Source: an uncultured Acidimicrobiaceae bacterium
GTDB taxonomy: Bacteria; Actinomycetota; Acidimicrobiia; Acidimicrobiales; Aldehydirespiratoraceae
Direction: 5' to 3'
Length of the DNA: 40,663 nt
NCBI GenBank assembly: GCA_913041415.1
Contig: CAJWHS010000014.1
Location: 1 to 40,663 of the forward strand
In this document: positions 16,286-26,490 of the stretch, piece by piece
Layout of the letters: every line of letters begins with the position of its first letter
How positions within the stretch are numbered: the stretch's first letter is position 1
Translations under genes and position numbers: made by a program
The notes under the pieces: generated by a model
What the model saw: the letters and a program-made list of their open reading frames with translations, nothing else
What the model was told of the DNA's origin: nothing
Database searches by the model: none

Positions 16286-19131
16286 GTTACCGACTTCCGG
16301 CACCGTTGGGTAACGCGATCGATCGTTCATCGGCGATCTCGTTCACCTGGAACGGCAAGAAGCTCAAGGGCTTCGAGGGCGACACCATCGCCTCAGCACT
16401 CTTGGCCAACGGCGAGCACATCCTCGGCCGCTCCATGAAGTACCACCGGCCCCGCGGCGTGCTGACCGCTGACTTCTGGGATCCCAACACGACCGTGCAG
16501 GTCGACGACGAACCCAACGTGCGTGCCTCGCATCGCAAGCTCGCGGACGGCATGGCGGTGTCGGCGCAAAATGTGTGGCCGTCGCTAAAGTTCGACGTGA
16601 AAGCCGCCAACGGTCTCGTCGGCCGCTTCCTCACCGCCGGCTTCTACTACAAGACCTTCATGAAGCCGGCGAAACTGTGGCCGACGTACGAACATGTCTT
16701 GGCGAAATTCGCCCCGGGCGGCGCCGTCGATCTCAACACGCCGCACGGTCGCTACGACAAACGCTACGCCCACCCGGATGTCGTCGTCGCCGGCGGCGGG
16801 CCGTCGGGCATGGCTGCGGCGCTTGCGGCAGCGGAGGCCGGCTCCTCGGTGATGCTCGTCGAGCACGAACATCAGCTCGGCGGGCACCTGCTCTGGGGCT
16901 CTGACGACGACCAGGTGGCAGCCACCGAACTCGCGGCTTCCTGCGAAGCGGCCGGAGTCGAGATCCTCTCGAACTCGACGGTCGCCGGGCGCTACGAAGA
17001 CAACTGGATCTCGATCTCCCAGCGCAACCACCCCGGTGTGATCGAGCGGCTCATCAAGGCGCGAGCCAAGACCCTCGTGGTTGCGGCGGGCACGATCGAG
17101 CGTCCGTACGTCTTCCAGGGCAACGACCTTCCCGGCGTGATGACGTCGGGTGGGGCCCAGCGGCTGATCCGGATGTACGGTGTGAAGCCGGGCACTCGAG
17201 CGGTCGTGTTCACGGCGAACGAATCTGGAGACTCGGCCGTCGAGGCCCTACAGTCGGCCGGCATCTCGATCGCCCGAGTCGTCGACGCCCGATCGGGTGA
17301 GGGCATAACCTCCGCCTCTGGCTCGAAGAGTCGGGTGAAGCGGGTGACGTTAAGCGACGGCGCCACGGTCGACTGTGATCTGCTCGTCACCGCAGTTGGA
17401 TGGACCACTCCGACGTCGCTGCTCAACATGGCGGGCGATCGGCCGGTGTACGACGCCGACGCTGCTCGCTTCTTCCCCGCCGGCCCACCCGACAACGTGC
17501 TCGCCACCGGCGGCATGGTCGGCGACGGCAGCCGCAACGAACTCATCGCTCACGGGCGGGCCACGGGCGAACTCGCAGCCGGCCGAGCCGTCGTCGTTCG
17601 CCACCGCATTCAGGCCGCAACGGCCCGAGCGACACCGGTCGACGGGCAAGAACCTGACTATCCCGCCGACGAGCGCACCCCGCTCGACCGGGCCCGGCAT
17701 CCGGAGGTGTACCGCTCCACGACACACGGCATCGTCGACTACTCCGAGGACGTCTCCTCGAAGGACCTCTTCAGCGCCGCCGGTGAGGGTTTCGATTCGG
17801 TTGAACTCATCAAGCGGTTCACGACGGCGACGATGGGCCCGAGCCAGGGCAAACTTGAGACGGTCAACACCGTCGCCATGCTCGCCGAGGCCCGAAACGA
17901 AACCATTGCCGAGGTCGGCACCACAATGTGGCGTCCGCCGTACGCGCCGATCTCGTTGGGGGCACTCGCCGGTCGCATCAACGAGCCGACCAGGGTCAGC
18001 GTGCTGCAGTCCTGGCACGAGGCCAACGGCGCCACGCCCATCCTGGCCGGTCAGTGGGTCCGCCCCGAGCACTACGGCGACCCCGCCGCCGAGGTGCTTA
18101 ACACACGCACCAACGTCGGCATCATCGACGTCACGCCGCTCGGCAAACTCGACCTGCAGGGCCCTGACGTCCCGAAACTCCTCAGCCTGCTCTACACCAA
18201 CAAGTGGATGGCACTGCCGATCGGAGGTGTTCGCTACGGCCTGATGTGCGCCGAGGACGGTGTCGTGCTCGATGACGGTGTCACCGCTCGTCTCGACGAG
18301 GAGCACTACCTGATGACCACGACGTCGTCCGGCGCCGCCAAGATCTGGCACTGGATTGAGATGTGGCTCCAGACCGAGCATCCCGACTGGCAGGTCCACG
18401 TCACGCCGGTGACCACCGGCCTGACATCGATCAATATCGCAGGTCCAAACTCCCGCGAGTTGCTCGGCCGTCTCACCGACGACATCGACCTTGACCCGGA
18501 CGCGTTCCCATACATGAACGTGCGCCGGGGCACGATCGCCGGTGTCGAGAACTGCATCGCCTGGCGCATCGGCTTCACCGGTGAACTCTCCTATGAGATC
18601 CATGTACCCTCGGGCCACGCGGTACACGTCTGGGGGCAACTCCTCGAGCAGGGTGCCGATCTCGGTGTGAAGGCATTTGGCCTCGAGGCGCAGCGCATCA
18701 TGCGACTCGAGAAGGGACACTTCATCGTGGGCCAAGACACCGACGGCCTGTCGAAGGCGCCGGTCACCGGCCTGAACCCGCTCCTCAAACTCGACAAGGA
18801 CGACTGGGCGGGCATGCCCGAGGTCGCCTGGACCATAGAGTCCGGCGACCACCCGGTCATCGTGGCGTGTCAGCCCGACAACGGCTCGGTTGTTCCTGAG
18901 GAGGCGGCGCAGATCCTGCGAGCCGGCACCACCGAGATCGTCGGCCGCATCACGTCGAGTCGCATGTCCCCGACCCTGAACCGGTCGATCTGCCTCGCGC
19001 AGGTCACCAAGGAGTTCGCCACCCCCGGCACCTCGCTCGAGGTCCTGCTGGTCAGCGGCGAGCGCATCACGGCGACAGTGCAGGAGCACCACGCCCACTT
19101 CGATCCGGAAGGAGCGCGTCTCCGTGGTTGA
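16282..19131 (+). CDS. soxA: Sarcosine oxidase alpha subunit
   Basis: GTG start overlapping soxD stop; GFEGDTIASALLANG...GRSMKYHRPRG; NAD-binding VVAGGGPSGMAAALAAAEAG; C-terminal GcvT-like domain. Confidence 0.93.
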   Translation: MSYRLPAPLGNAIDRSSAISFTWNGKKLKGFEGDTIASALLANGEHILGRSMKYHRPRGVLTADFWDPNTTVQVDDEPNVRASHRKLADGMAVSAQNVWPSLKFDVKAANGLVGRFLTAGFYYKTFMKPAKLWPTYEHVLAKFAPGGAVDLNTPHGRYDKRYAHPDVVVAGGGPSGMAAALAAAEAGSSVMLVEHEHQLGGHLLWGSDDDQVAATELAASCEAAGVEILSNSTVAGRYEDNWISISQRNHPGVIERLIKARAKTLVVAAGTIERPYVFQGNDLPGVMTSGGAQRLIRMYGVKPGTRAVVFTANESGDSAVEALQSAGISIARVVDARSGEGITSASGSKSRVKRVTLSDGATVDCDLLVTAVGWTTPTSLLNMAGDRPVYDADAARFFPAGPPDNVLATGGMVGDGSRNELIAHGRATGELAAGRAVVVRHRIQAATARATPVDGQEPDYPADERTPLDRARHPEVYRSTTHGIVDYSEDVSSKDLFSAAGEGFDSVELIKRFTTATMGPSQGKLETVNTVAMLAEARNETIAEVGTTMWRPPYAPISLGALAGRINEPTRVSVLQSWHEANGATPILAGQWVRPEHYGDPAAEVLNTRTNVGIIDVTPLGKLDLQGPDVPKLLSLLYTNKWMALPIGGVRYGLMCAEDGVVLDDGVTARLDEEHYLMTTTSSGAAKIWHWIEMWLQTEHPDWQVHVTPVTTGLTSINIAGPNSRELLGRLTDDIDLDPDAFPYMNVRRGTIAGVENCIAWRIGFTGELSYEIHVPSGHAVHVWGQLLEQGADLGVKAFGLEAQRIMRLEKGHFIVGQDTDGLSKAPVTGLNPLLKLDKDDWAGMPEVAWTIESGDHPVIVACQPDNGSVVPEEAAQILRAGTTEIVGRITSSRMSPTLNRSICLAQVTKEFATPGTSLEVLLVSGERITATVQEHHAHFDPEGARLRG

Positions 19132-19597
19132 GATCACTCATCTCGATTCGATGCCCAAGGCCAGCGTGCGGGCCGCAGACGGCACAGCGGCGGCCGCTGC
19201 ACTCGGCCTGAACTTCGGCTCATCTGAGCGGCGAGGCGACACCCTCGTCGTTCGGATCCGACCCGACGAGTGGTACCTGCTCGGCGATGGCGCTCCGGCG
19301 ATGGCGGCCAGTCTCGACCTCTCGGGCTTCGCCTCAATGGTTGACACCAGCCACAGCCGCACCGCCGTTCGCGTCACCGGCGATCGTGCCGCCGACACGT
19401 TGGCCAAGCTCGGCAGCGCCGACTTCGGTGATCACATGACCCCCAACCGCGCAGCGCTGGGCAACGGCATCGCCGGCGTCACATGCGACATCGTGCGTGA
19501 CGACCAAAGCGGCGTGCGGAGCTATCTGCTGCTCCTCGACGGCAGCTTCGTCACGTATTTCCTAGGAGCGTTGCACGACGCCGCATCGGAGTTCTGA
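19124..19597 (+). CDS. soxG: Sarcosine oxidase gamma subunit
   Basis: Position after soxA with 8-nt overlap; RIRPDEWYLLGDG, VDTSHSRTAVRVTGDRAADTLAKLG. Confidence 0.88.
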   Translation: MVEITHLDSMPKASVRAADGTAAAAALGLNFGSSERRGDTLVVRIRPDEWYLLGDGAPAMAASLDLSGFASMVDTSHSRTAVRVTGDRAADTLAKLGSADFGDHMTPNRAALGNGIAGVTCDIVRDDQSGVRSYLLLLDGSFVTYFLGALHDAASEF

Positions 19598-19612
19598 GAA
19601 CAACGTGTGTTT

Positions 19613-19631
19613 GACCGACACCCGGTCGGTC
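19613..19631. promoter_or_regulatory. Hairpin/palindrome GACCGAC-ACCCG-GTCGGTC between soxG and the sigma-like gene
   Basis: Perfect 7-bp inverted repeat, 5-nt loop, no T-tract. Confidence 0.5.
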
Positions 19632-19697
19632 GAAGCTCTCCTCGTGGCGCTGTCTCGTCGGTGCCGCTAGACCGTTTTTCGGGATCAAGGGACCTCC

Positions 19698-20138
19698 GTG
19701 GCTAACGCGACACTCGAACACCAGGCCATTGACATCCGTCAAGCCTTTGACGCCCACGGCTCGACGATTTTCACCCTGTGTCGTCGGTTTCTCGAAGATG
19801 CGGATGCTTCGGCGCTCACCCGCGACATCTTCGTGACCGTCGCCGCTCGGGGTGAAACCGACCCGGCTCCGGCCCTGCTCGACGCAACGGCACGCCGACT
19901 CGCCGCCTATGCCGACCCGAGTGCGGTCGTGGACGAAGTCGAGCGAATCCGGGTTGCCGACGGGCTCCGGAGGCTCGCCGAGTCTCGTCGCCGTCTCGTC
20001 ACACTTGCGCTCGTTGACCGCCTCGATCATGCAGAGATCGCAGCTCGCACTAGCACGCCGGTGCTCGAGGTTGCGGCAGAGATCCGTGCCGGACTCTTGG
20101 CGATCCGGAACCATATGACCGCCATGGCGCCGGCCTGA
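19698..20138 (+). CDS. Divergent ECF-type RNA polymerase sigma-factor-like protein
   Basis: AFDAHGSTIFTLCRRFLEDADASALTRDIFVTVAA (sigma-2-like) and LRRLAESRRRLVTLALVDRLDHAEIAARTSTPVLEVAAEIRAGLLAIR (sigma-4 HTH-like). Confidence 0.6.
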   Translation: MANATLEHQAIDIRQAFDAHGSTIFTLCRRFLEDADASALTRDIFVTVAARGETDPAPALLDATARRLAAYADPSAVVDEVERIRVADGLRRLAESRRRLVTLALVDRLDHAEIAARTSTPVLEVAAEIRAGLLAIRNHMTAMAPA

Positions 20139-20199
20139 CCCCCGGGGCCGAACCCAGGGATGCAGACGCACACGTGCGGCCGTGTCGGCAAGCAAGGCG

Positions 20200-21450
20200 C
20201 TAGGGCCCAGCCAGCCGATTGACGCTGGCGAGCAACTGCTCGACCTCGGCTCGGGTGTTGTAGTGACTGGCCGAAGCTCGAATGCAGTTCTCGATGCCGA
20301 GCGGTTTGAGCACGCTCGCCGAGTAGTAGTCCTGCTTTCGAGCATGGGTGCGCACGCCCTCGGCGTTGAGTGTGTCGACAACGTCGAGGCTGTCGTGGCC
20401 CTCGATCCAAAACGAAACCATGCCAGAGCGATGCTCACTCGCCTCGGGGCCGACCACGTGCACGCCATCGAGCTGACCCAGGCCGGGCAAGCCGCCCGTA
20501 CCCCACATCATGGCGTCGACGAGACCCTGCTCCTGGTCACGGATCGCAGCGGATGCGGCCTCGAGCCGAGCCCTCGGTTCGGTTTCGTCGCTGACCTCGG
20601 CGCCGAGCCATTCGAGGTAGCGCACGACCTCGGAGAATGCGGCATAGGCCGAGGCATCGCGTGTGCCGAGTTCCCAGACGTTGGCGGGTGCACCGGCGAG
20701 TTGATCGTGCGGTGCCATTGCGAGCCGGTCGGAGACCCATGCGACACCGAAGTTGTGACGCGAGAACAGCTTGTAGCCCGACACGACGTAGCCGTCGATC
20801 CCGTAGTCGTCGACGGCGACATGGCCGTGGGCGGCATGTTGAATGCCGTCGACGATGATGAAGCATTCGGGCGCGATCGCTCGGATCTCGGCAGCGATGG
20901 CCTTCACATCGACATGCATGCCCGTGACCGGACTGGCGTGGATGATCGTCGCCACCGCAAGGTCGGGCGTGATGGCAGGGCGGTACTGCTCCGCGCTGAC
21001 GACCGTCGACACCGTGTCGAAGTGGACCTGCTCGTAGGTCATGCCGGCGACCTCGGCCCAACGGCGACCAGCGCTGTAGGTCGCTGGGTGCTCGAGATGA
21101 CTGCCGAGAATCCTCGCTCCGCTCGACGCAAGCGTTGCGTTGCGGATCAACCGACCGAGCAATTCCGTACCGGACTCTCCAATGAACACTTCGCCGCTCG
21201 ACGCCCCCATCAGCAGCTTCATGTCGTCGCGACCTTGGGTGATGATCTCCATGAGGTACTGCGAAGCGGCGTTCGCCCGGCCCTGGTTGTCGGGGAAGGC
21301 CATCAGCTCGGCCGTGCGTTCCACAGCTGCCTTCAGGGTGAGCGAGCCACCGGCGTTCTCGAAGAAGGCACGGGGCCCCTGGATGGGACACACATCGGCG
21401 TGATGAAAGCGGTCGCGAATAGCGGCCAGCAGTGCCGGGTCGAAGGTCAC
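20200..21450 (-). CDS. Aminotransferase class V family protein (PLP; cysteine desulfurase/selenocysteine lyase-like)
   Basis: FENAGGSLTLKAAVERTAE, IIVDGIQHAAHGHVAVDDYGIDGYVVSGYKLF (PLP-Lys region); likely GTG start at 21450 with SD GGGAGGA. Confidence 0.85.
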   Translation of the reverse strand: MTFDPALLAAIRDRFHHADVCPIQGPRAFFENAGGSLTLKAAVERTAELMAFPDNQGRANAASQYLMEIITQGRDDMKLLMGASSGEVFIGESGTELLGRLIRNATLASSGARILGSHLEHPATYSAGRRWAEVAGMTYEQVHFDTVSTVVSAEQYRPAITPDLAVATIIHASPVTGMHVDVKAIAAEIRAIAPECFIIVDGIQHAAHGHVAVDDYGIDGYVVSGYKLFSRHNFGVAWVSDRLAMAPHDQLAGAPANVWELGTRDASAYAAFSEVVRYLEWLGAEVSDETEPRARLEAASAAIRDQEQGLVDAMMWGTGGLPGLGQLDGVHVVGPEASEHRSGMVSFWIEGHDSLDVVDTLNAEGVRTHARKQDYYSASVLKPLGIENCIRASASHYNTRAEVEQLLASVNRLAGP

Positions 21451-21465
21451 GAAGGCGGATCCTCC

Positions 21466-21489
21466 CACAGTTTGCGGCGCAAGGCTGTG
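21466..21489. promoter_or_regulatory. Imperfect dyad CACAG-T-TTGC-GGC-GCAA-GG-CTGTG in aminotransferase/acetamidase divergent region
   Basis: Nested 5-bp and 4-bp arms; a second dyad GTGTC-N8-GACAC lies at 21546-21563. Confidence 0.4.
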
Positions 21490-21596
21490 CGGCAGGCACA
21501 ACTTGCTCTTGTCGATCGGAGCCACGACGAAATGCGATCGGAAAGGTGTCACTTCACGGACACAGTCACGAAACACTTTGGCCTTATGGTCCGATC

Positions 21597-22676
21597 ATGC
21601 GTGTCGAACTCTCCGAGCAGACAGCTACAGCGATCGCCTCGAAGCCAACCAAGGCCCAGGTGCTCCCAGCCACTCCCGAAACCTGCTTCTGGGGCTATCT
21701 CGATCGAGACCAACCCCCCGTTATGGAGGTCGATTCGGGCGCAGTGATCGCCATTGAGGCAGTCACCCATCACTCCGGTGACGCTGCTGACATCATGATG
21801 GACGACGGGGTACGGGCCATCTGGGAAGCCATCGACCCCGCCGAGCGGGCGCCCGGGGTGCACATTATGACTGGGCCGGTCCACGTTCGAGGTGCTCAGC
21901 CCGGCGATGCCATCCTCGTCAAGATCCTCGATATGGAACCTCGTTTCCGCTACGGCTCGAATTGTGCCGCCAACTGGGGATTGCTCTACGACGTCTTCGG
22001 GAAAGAGCGCATCACGATCTACGAACTGGCCGAAGGCGAGGGTTTCACCGCAACTGCCTCACCGAGCTACGCCTTCGACTTCAACGCACGCGACCTCTAT
22101 GACATCCCGGGAGTGATCTCCAACCCGACCGCTAGCGAACGACACCCCTTCACCGTTCCGGTCAACGTGCCGGTTCGGCCCCATTTTGGGGTGATGGGGG
22201 TAGCCCCGCCCAGCGACGAGCGGATCAGCTCTATTCCACCCGGTGTATTCGGCGGCAACGTTGACAACTGGCGGCTCGGGCCGGGCGCGTCGATGCTGTA
22301 TCCAGTCTTCGCTGAGGGGGGTGGGCTTTACGTTGGCGACCCGCACTTCGCTCAGGGCGATGGCGAGATCTGTGGGACGGCCATTGAGGCCTCGATCAAC
22401 GCCCGCATTCAGGTGTTTCATCTCACCGATCTCGCCGTCACATCACCTGTGCTGGTTCACGGGTCATCGTGGGTCACCCATGGCTTCGGCGACACGCTCG
22501 ATGAGGCGATGCGTATGTCGGCGGAACAGATGCTGTGGCTGCTCACCGACCGACTCGGGCTCTCCGCCGACGACGCATATTCACTCAGCTCGGTCGCCGT
22601 CGACTTCGGTGTGACCCAGGTGGTTGACGGCACCGTCGGCTGCCATGGGATTATTGACACCTCCATATTCGGCTGA
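21597..22676 (+). CDS. Acetamidase/formamidase family protein
   Basis: GDAILVKILDMEP, PFTVPVNVPVRPHFGVMGVAP, SIPPGVFGGNVDNWRLGPGA, LYVGDPHFAQGDGEICGTAIE. Confidence 0.92.
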   Translation: MRVELSEQTATAIASKPTKAQVLPATPETCFWGYLDRDQPPVMEVDSGAVIAIEAVTHHSGDAADIMMDDGVRAIWEAIDPAERAPGVHIMTGPVHVRGAQPGDAILVKILDMEPRFRYGSNCAANWGLLYDVFGKERITIYELAEGEGFTATASPSYAFDFNARDLYDIPGVISNPTASERHPFTVPVNVPVRPHFGVMGVAPPSDERISSIPPGVFGGNVDNWRLGPGASMLYPVFAEGGGLYVGDPHFAQGDGEICGTAIEASINARIQVFHLTDLAVTSPVLVHGSSWVTHGFGDTLDEAMRMSAEQMLWLLTDRLGLSADDAYSLSSVAVDFGVTQVVDGTVGCHGIIDTSIFG

Positions 22677-22727
22677 GATCAGGGCCTGGAGAACCACAAG
22701 ACCCGAGCGATCAAGGAACGCGAATCC

Positions 22728-23030
22728 GTGCAACTCAGTCCCCACGAACAAGAGCGGCTCCTGGTGGTCGTTGCCGCTGATGTCGCCCAACGGCGCCGCG
22801 ATCGGGGTCTGCGGCTCAATCATCCAGAAGCAGTTGCGCTGCTTACCGCCTGGGTGTTTGAGGGTGCCCGAGACGGCTGCACCGTGGTAGATCTCATGGA
22901 AAAAGGCCGCGAGATCCTGACCCGCGACGATGTGATGGAAGGCGTTCCCGAGATGCTCGACGGAATCCAGATCGAAGCGACGTTCCCCGACGGAACCAAG
23001 CTGGTGACCCTGCACCAGCCGATTCCGTGA
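22728..23030 (+). CDS. ureA: Urease subunit gamma
   Basis: [50 protein letters not shown]. Confidence 0.95.
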   Translation: MQLSPHEQERLLVVVAADVAQRRRDRGLRLNHPEAVALLTAWVFEGARDGCTVVDLMEKGREILTRDDVMEGVPEMLDGIQIEATFPDGTKLVTLHQPIP

Positions 23031-23353
23031 TTCCCGGCGAAGTCGTTGGCCCCGACGACACCATCGAACTCAACGCCGGTCGACCGACACAACGCCTGCG
23101 CGTCGAGAACACTGGCGACCGCCCCGTGCAGGTCGGCTCGCACTTTCATTTTGCTGAAGTAAACGACGCCCTCGTCTTCGACCGCCGCGCTGCTCACGGT
23201 TACCGACTCGATATTCCCGCCGGAACCGCCGTTCGGTTCGAACCTGGTATCGACCTCGACGTCGACCTCGTCGCCTTCGGCGGCGCACGGCGAGTCCCCG
23301 GACTTCGAGGCCAAGTCGGCGGACCACTCGACCCTGGACCCGTTCATGACTGA
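23027..23353 (+). CDS. ureB: Urease subunit beta
   Basis: [45 protein letters not shown]. Confidence 0.95.
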   Translation: MIPGEVVGPDDTIELNAGRPTQRLRVENTGDRPVQVGSHFHFAEVNDALVFDRRAAHGYRLDIPAGTAVRFEPGIDLDVDLVAFGGARRVPGLRGQVGGPLDPGPVHD

Positions 23354-25049
23354 ACTGCCCCGCAACCGTTACCGCGCCCTGTACGGCCCTACCGCTGGCG
23401 ACCGGATTCGTCTCGCCGACACCGACCTGTTCATCGAAGTCGAAACCGATCACTGTGTCGGCGGTGACGAAGCCGTTTTCGGCGGCGGCAAAGTCATCCG
23501 CGAGTCGATGGGTCAGTCGACCACTACCCGCGCCGAAGGCACTCCTGATCTCGTGATCACCGGCGCAGTTATCCTCGACCACTGGGGCATCGTGAAAGCC
23601 GATGTCGGCATCCGTGACGGCCGCATCGCCGCCATCGGACGAGCCGGCAACCCCGACACGACCGACGGTGTGCACCCTCATCTCGTCATCGGGCCGTCGA
23701 CGGAGATCATGGCTGGTAATGGTCGAATCCTCACCGCTGGCGCGATCGACTGTCACGTCCACCTGATCTGCCCTGAACTGATGACCGAGGCCCTGTCCTC
23801 GGGGATCACGACCATTCTGGGTGGTGGCACTGGCCCCGCAGAAGGGTCCAAGGCCACCACCACTACACCGGGCTCCTGGAACGTCGCCCGAATGCTCGAA
23901 GCCCTCGATCAGTGGCCGGTCAACGTGGCACTTCTCGGCAAGGGGAACACTGCCTCAGAAGCCGCCCTGCACGAACAGCTTCGCGGTGGGGTCGCCGGCT
24001 TCAAACTCCACGAAGACTGGGGAACCACCCCCGCGGCCATCGACACGTGTCTGCGAGTCGCCGACGACAGTGGCGTCCAGGTTGCGATCCACACCGACAC
24101 GCTCAACGAAGCTGGCTACGTCGAAAGCACCCTGGCGGCGATCGCCGGCCGCTCGATCCACACCTTCCACACTGAGGGGGCCGGTGGCGGCCACGCCCCA
24201 GACATCATCACCGTTGCATCGCACCCCAACGTTTTGCCATCATCGACCAACCCAACGCGTCCACACACCGTCAACACCGTCGCCGAACACGTCGACATGT
24301 TGATGGTCTGCCATCACCTCAACCCAACCGTTCCCGAAGATCTTGCGTTCGCAGAAAGTCGGATCCGCCCCTCCACCATCGCCGCAGAGGACGTGTTGCA
24401 CGACATGGGCGCCATCTCCATGATCGGGTCGGACTCGCAGGCGATGGGTCGCATCGGCGAAGTCATCCTGCGGACCTGGCAGACCGCCCACGTGATGAAA
24501 CGCCGAAGGGGAGCGCTCCCCGGCGACGGTCCATCCGACAATCATCGGGCCCGGCGCTATGTTGCGAAATACACGATCTGCCCGGCGATCGCCCACGGCC
24601 TTGATGCCGACGTCGGGTCAGTCGAGACAGGCAAACTCGCCGACCTCGTCCTTTGGGACCCACGCTTCTTCGGCGTGCGCCCGCACGCCGTCGTGAAGGG
24701 CGGCATGATCGCTTGGGCCCAGATGGGTGACGCCAACGCATCAATCCCAACGCCACAGCCTGTCTTCCCCCGTCCGATGTTCGGCGCCGCTCCTGTTGTT
24801 GCCGCCAAGACCAGCGTTGCGTGGGTTTCGCCGGTAGCACTCGAACACGGCATCGATGCCGCCATCACCCGCCCACTTGTCGCCGTAGGCAATTGTCGTT
24901 CGGTCGGCAAGAACGACATGGTCGAGAACCCTGCTCGCCCCGACATCGCGGTCGACCCCGACACATTCACTGTGACGATCGACGGTGACGTCATCGAGGA
25001 GGCCCCTGCAGAGGAGCTCCCGATGGCGCAGCGGTACTTCCTGTTCTGA
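23346..25049 (+). CDS. ureC: Urease subunit alpha
   Basis: [37 protein letters not shown] (carbamylated Lys), [22 protein letters not shown]. Confidence 0.97.
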   Translation: MTELPRNRYRALYGPTAGDRIRLADTDLFIEVETDHCVGGDEAVFGGGKVIRESMGQSTTTRAEGTPDLVITGAVILDHWGIVKADVGIRDGRIAAIGRAGNPDTTDGVHPHLVIGPSTEIMAGNGRILTAGAIDCHVHLICPELMTEALSSGITTILGGGTGPAEGSKATTTTPGSWNVARMLEALDQWPVNVALLGKGNTASEAALHEQLRGGVAGFKLHEDWGTTPAAIDTCLRVADDSGVQVAIHTDTLNEAGYVESTLAAIAGRSIHTFHTEGAGGGHAPDIITVASHPNVLPSSTNPTRPHTVNTVAEHVDMLMVCHHLNPTVPEDLAFAESRIRPSTIAAEDVLHDMGAISMIGSDSQAMGRIGEVILRTWQTAHVMKRRRGALPGDGPSDNHRARRYVAKYTICPAIAHGLDADVGSVETGKLADLVLWDPRFFGVRPHAVVKGGMIAWAQMGDANASIPTPQPVFPRPMFGAAPVVAAKTSVAWVSPVALEHGIDAAITRPLVAVGNCRSVGKNDMVENPARPDIAVDPDTFTVTIDGDVIEEAPAEELPMAQRYFLF

Positions 25050-25058
25050 ACTCATTTC

Positions 25059-25790
25059 GTGACCACCATGACCGACCCAATCCTCGAAGGTTCCCGACCC
25101 CGAAACGACGCAACGAGGCATGCGGCGCGCACCGTCCTCACCGACGGGCGGTTCCCCAGCGGCGGTCATGCCCACTCAGCAGGCTTCGAAGCGGCCGCAA
25201 CGCTCGGTGATCTCGATCACCCAGACGAACTTGATCGCTTCCTTGATGGACGGCTCGCGACGACCGGCGCAACCGACGCCTGGCTGGTGGGGGCCATCAC
25301 AGCCCGAATCGCCAACAACACCATCGACTGGAAAGAGACTGACACCGAGGTGCAGGCCCGGATCATGTCGCCGGCGCTGCGCACCGTGTCACGCACGCTG
25401 GGCCGCCAATGGCTGCGCGCCGGGCGACGCATCTGGCCCGACCCGCTGCTCAACGAGGTCGGCCTTCCCAACAGCGGAAACCCCCACCAGGTCGCCGCGT
25501 TCGCAGCAGTCGCATCGGTTGCCGGCCTCTCTCCCACCGATGCCATCGCCGTCCATCTCCACCACCTAGTCTCGGCCGTCACCACCGCTGCGGTTCGCCT
25601 CCACGGGCTCGATCCGTTCACGGCACAACGTCACCATCTCGACGCGCTCGAACGCTGGCACCATCTCACTAAGGTCGGAGCCGCGGCGGGTATGACACCA
25701 TGGCGCGATCTCCCCGCTCCCTCGGGGCCAATGACCGACATCGCTGCTGAACGTCACGCCAGGATGAACGGCCGACTCTTTCAATCCTGA
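25059..25790 (+). CDS. ureF: Urease accessory protein UreF
   Basis: [20 protein letters not shown] motif, operon position. Confidence 0.88.
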   Translation: MTTMTDPILEGSRPRNDATRHAARTVLTDGRFPSGGHAHSAGFEAAATLGDLDHPDELDRFLDGRLATTGATDAWLVGAITARIANNTIDWKETDTEVQARIMSPALRTVSRTLGRQWLRAGRRIWPDPLLNEVGLPNSGNPHQVAAFAAVASVAGLSPTDAIAVHLHHLVSAVTTAAVRLHGLDPFTAQRHHLDALERWHHLTKVGAAAGMTPWRDLPAPSGPMTDIAAERHARMNGRLFQS

Positions 25791-25812
25791 ATCCGAAAGC
25801 TGGAGCAGACGC

Positions 25813-26490
25813 ATGGGCGCCGGACACGATCACCACGACCACCACGACCACCCCGCCCCGGTCAGCCCCGAAGGCCGGCCGCTTCGCATTGGCATCGGTG
25901 GTCCCGTCGGCAGCGGCAAGACCTCACTCGTAGCCGCACTGTGCAAGACACTGTCCGACGAGTTGAGTCTCGGCGTCATCACTAACGACATCTTCACCAG
26001 CGAAGACGCCGAAGCGCTCCGGTCCCAAGGCGTTCTCCCGACCGAGCGCATCGTCGCAGTGGAGACCGGGTGCTGCCCCCACACAGCGATCCGCGACGAC
26101 ATCTCGGCCAACCTCGACGCAGTGGAACAACTCGAGGCTCGGCTGGGCGACGTCGACGTCACCCTGGTCGAAAGCGGGGGTGACAACCTCACCGCGATCT
26201 TCAGCCGGGGGTTGGTCGACCGACAGATCTTCGTGATCGACACCGCTGGCGGCGATGACATTCCCCGCAAGGGCGGCCCCGGTGTTGCGACAGCCGACTT
26301 GTTAATCATCAACAAGATCGATCTCGCTCCTCATGTCGGTGCCGATGTCGAACGTATGCAGCGCGACGCGGCTGAACGTCGAACCGGTCCGGTCGAAGCG
26401 ACATCGGTGACTGCGCCGGGCGGAGTCGCGCAAATTGCGGCATGGATCCGAGTGGCCGTGCACGAATGGCACAACTCGGTGCCAAGCTGA
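25813..26490 (+). CDS. ureG: Urease accessory GTPase UreG, His-rich N-terminus
   Basis: [49 protein letters not shown]-terminus [18 protein letters not shown]. Confidence 0.96.
   Translation: MGAGHDHHDHHDHPAPVSPEGRPLRIGIGGPVGSGKTSLVAALCKTLSDELSLGVITNDIFTSEDAEALRSQGVLPTERIVAVETGCCPHTAIRDDISANLDAVEQLEARLGDVDVTLVESGGDNLTAIFSRGLVDRQIFVIDTAGGDDIPRKGGPGVATADLLIINKIDLAPHVGADVERMQRDAAERRTGPVEATSVTAPGGVAQIAAWIRVAVHEWHNSVPS

Noticed and set aside
17350-19137. 595-aa ORF antisense to soxA
   Set aside because: High-GC shadow ORF opposite a gene with clear family motifs; no recognisable domains, low-complexity Arg/Asp/Val/Gly composition.
20139-20199. ACACG-TGCGGC-CGTGT hairpin in the convergent gap after the sigma-like gene
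   Set aside because: Only 5 bp, expected by chance at this GC; no T-tract.
20182-21747. 521-aa plus-strand ORF opposite the aminotransferase
   Set aside because: Shadow ORF; no motifs, and it overlaps the divergent promoter and acetamidase start.
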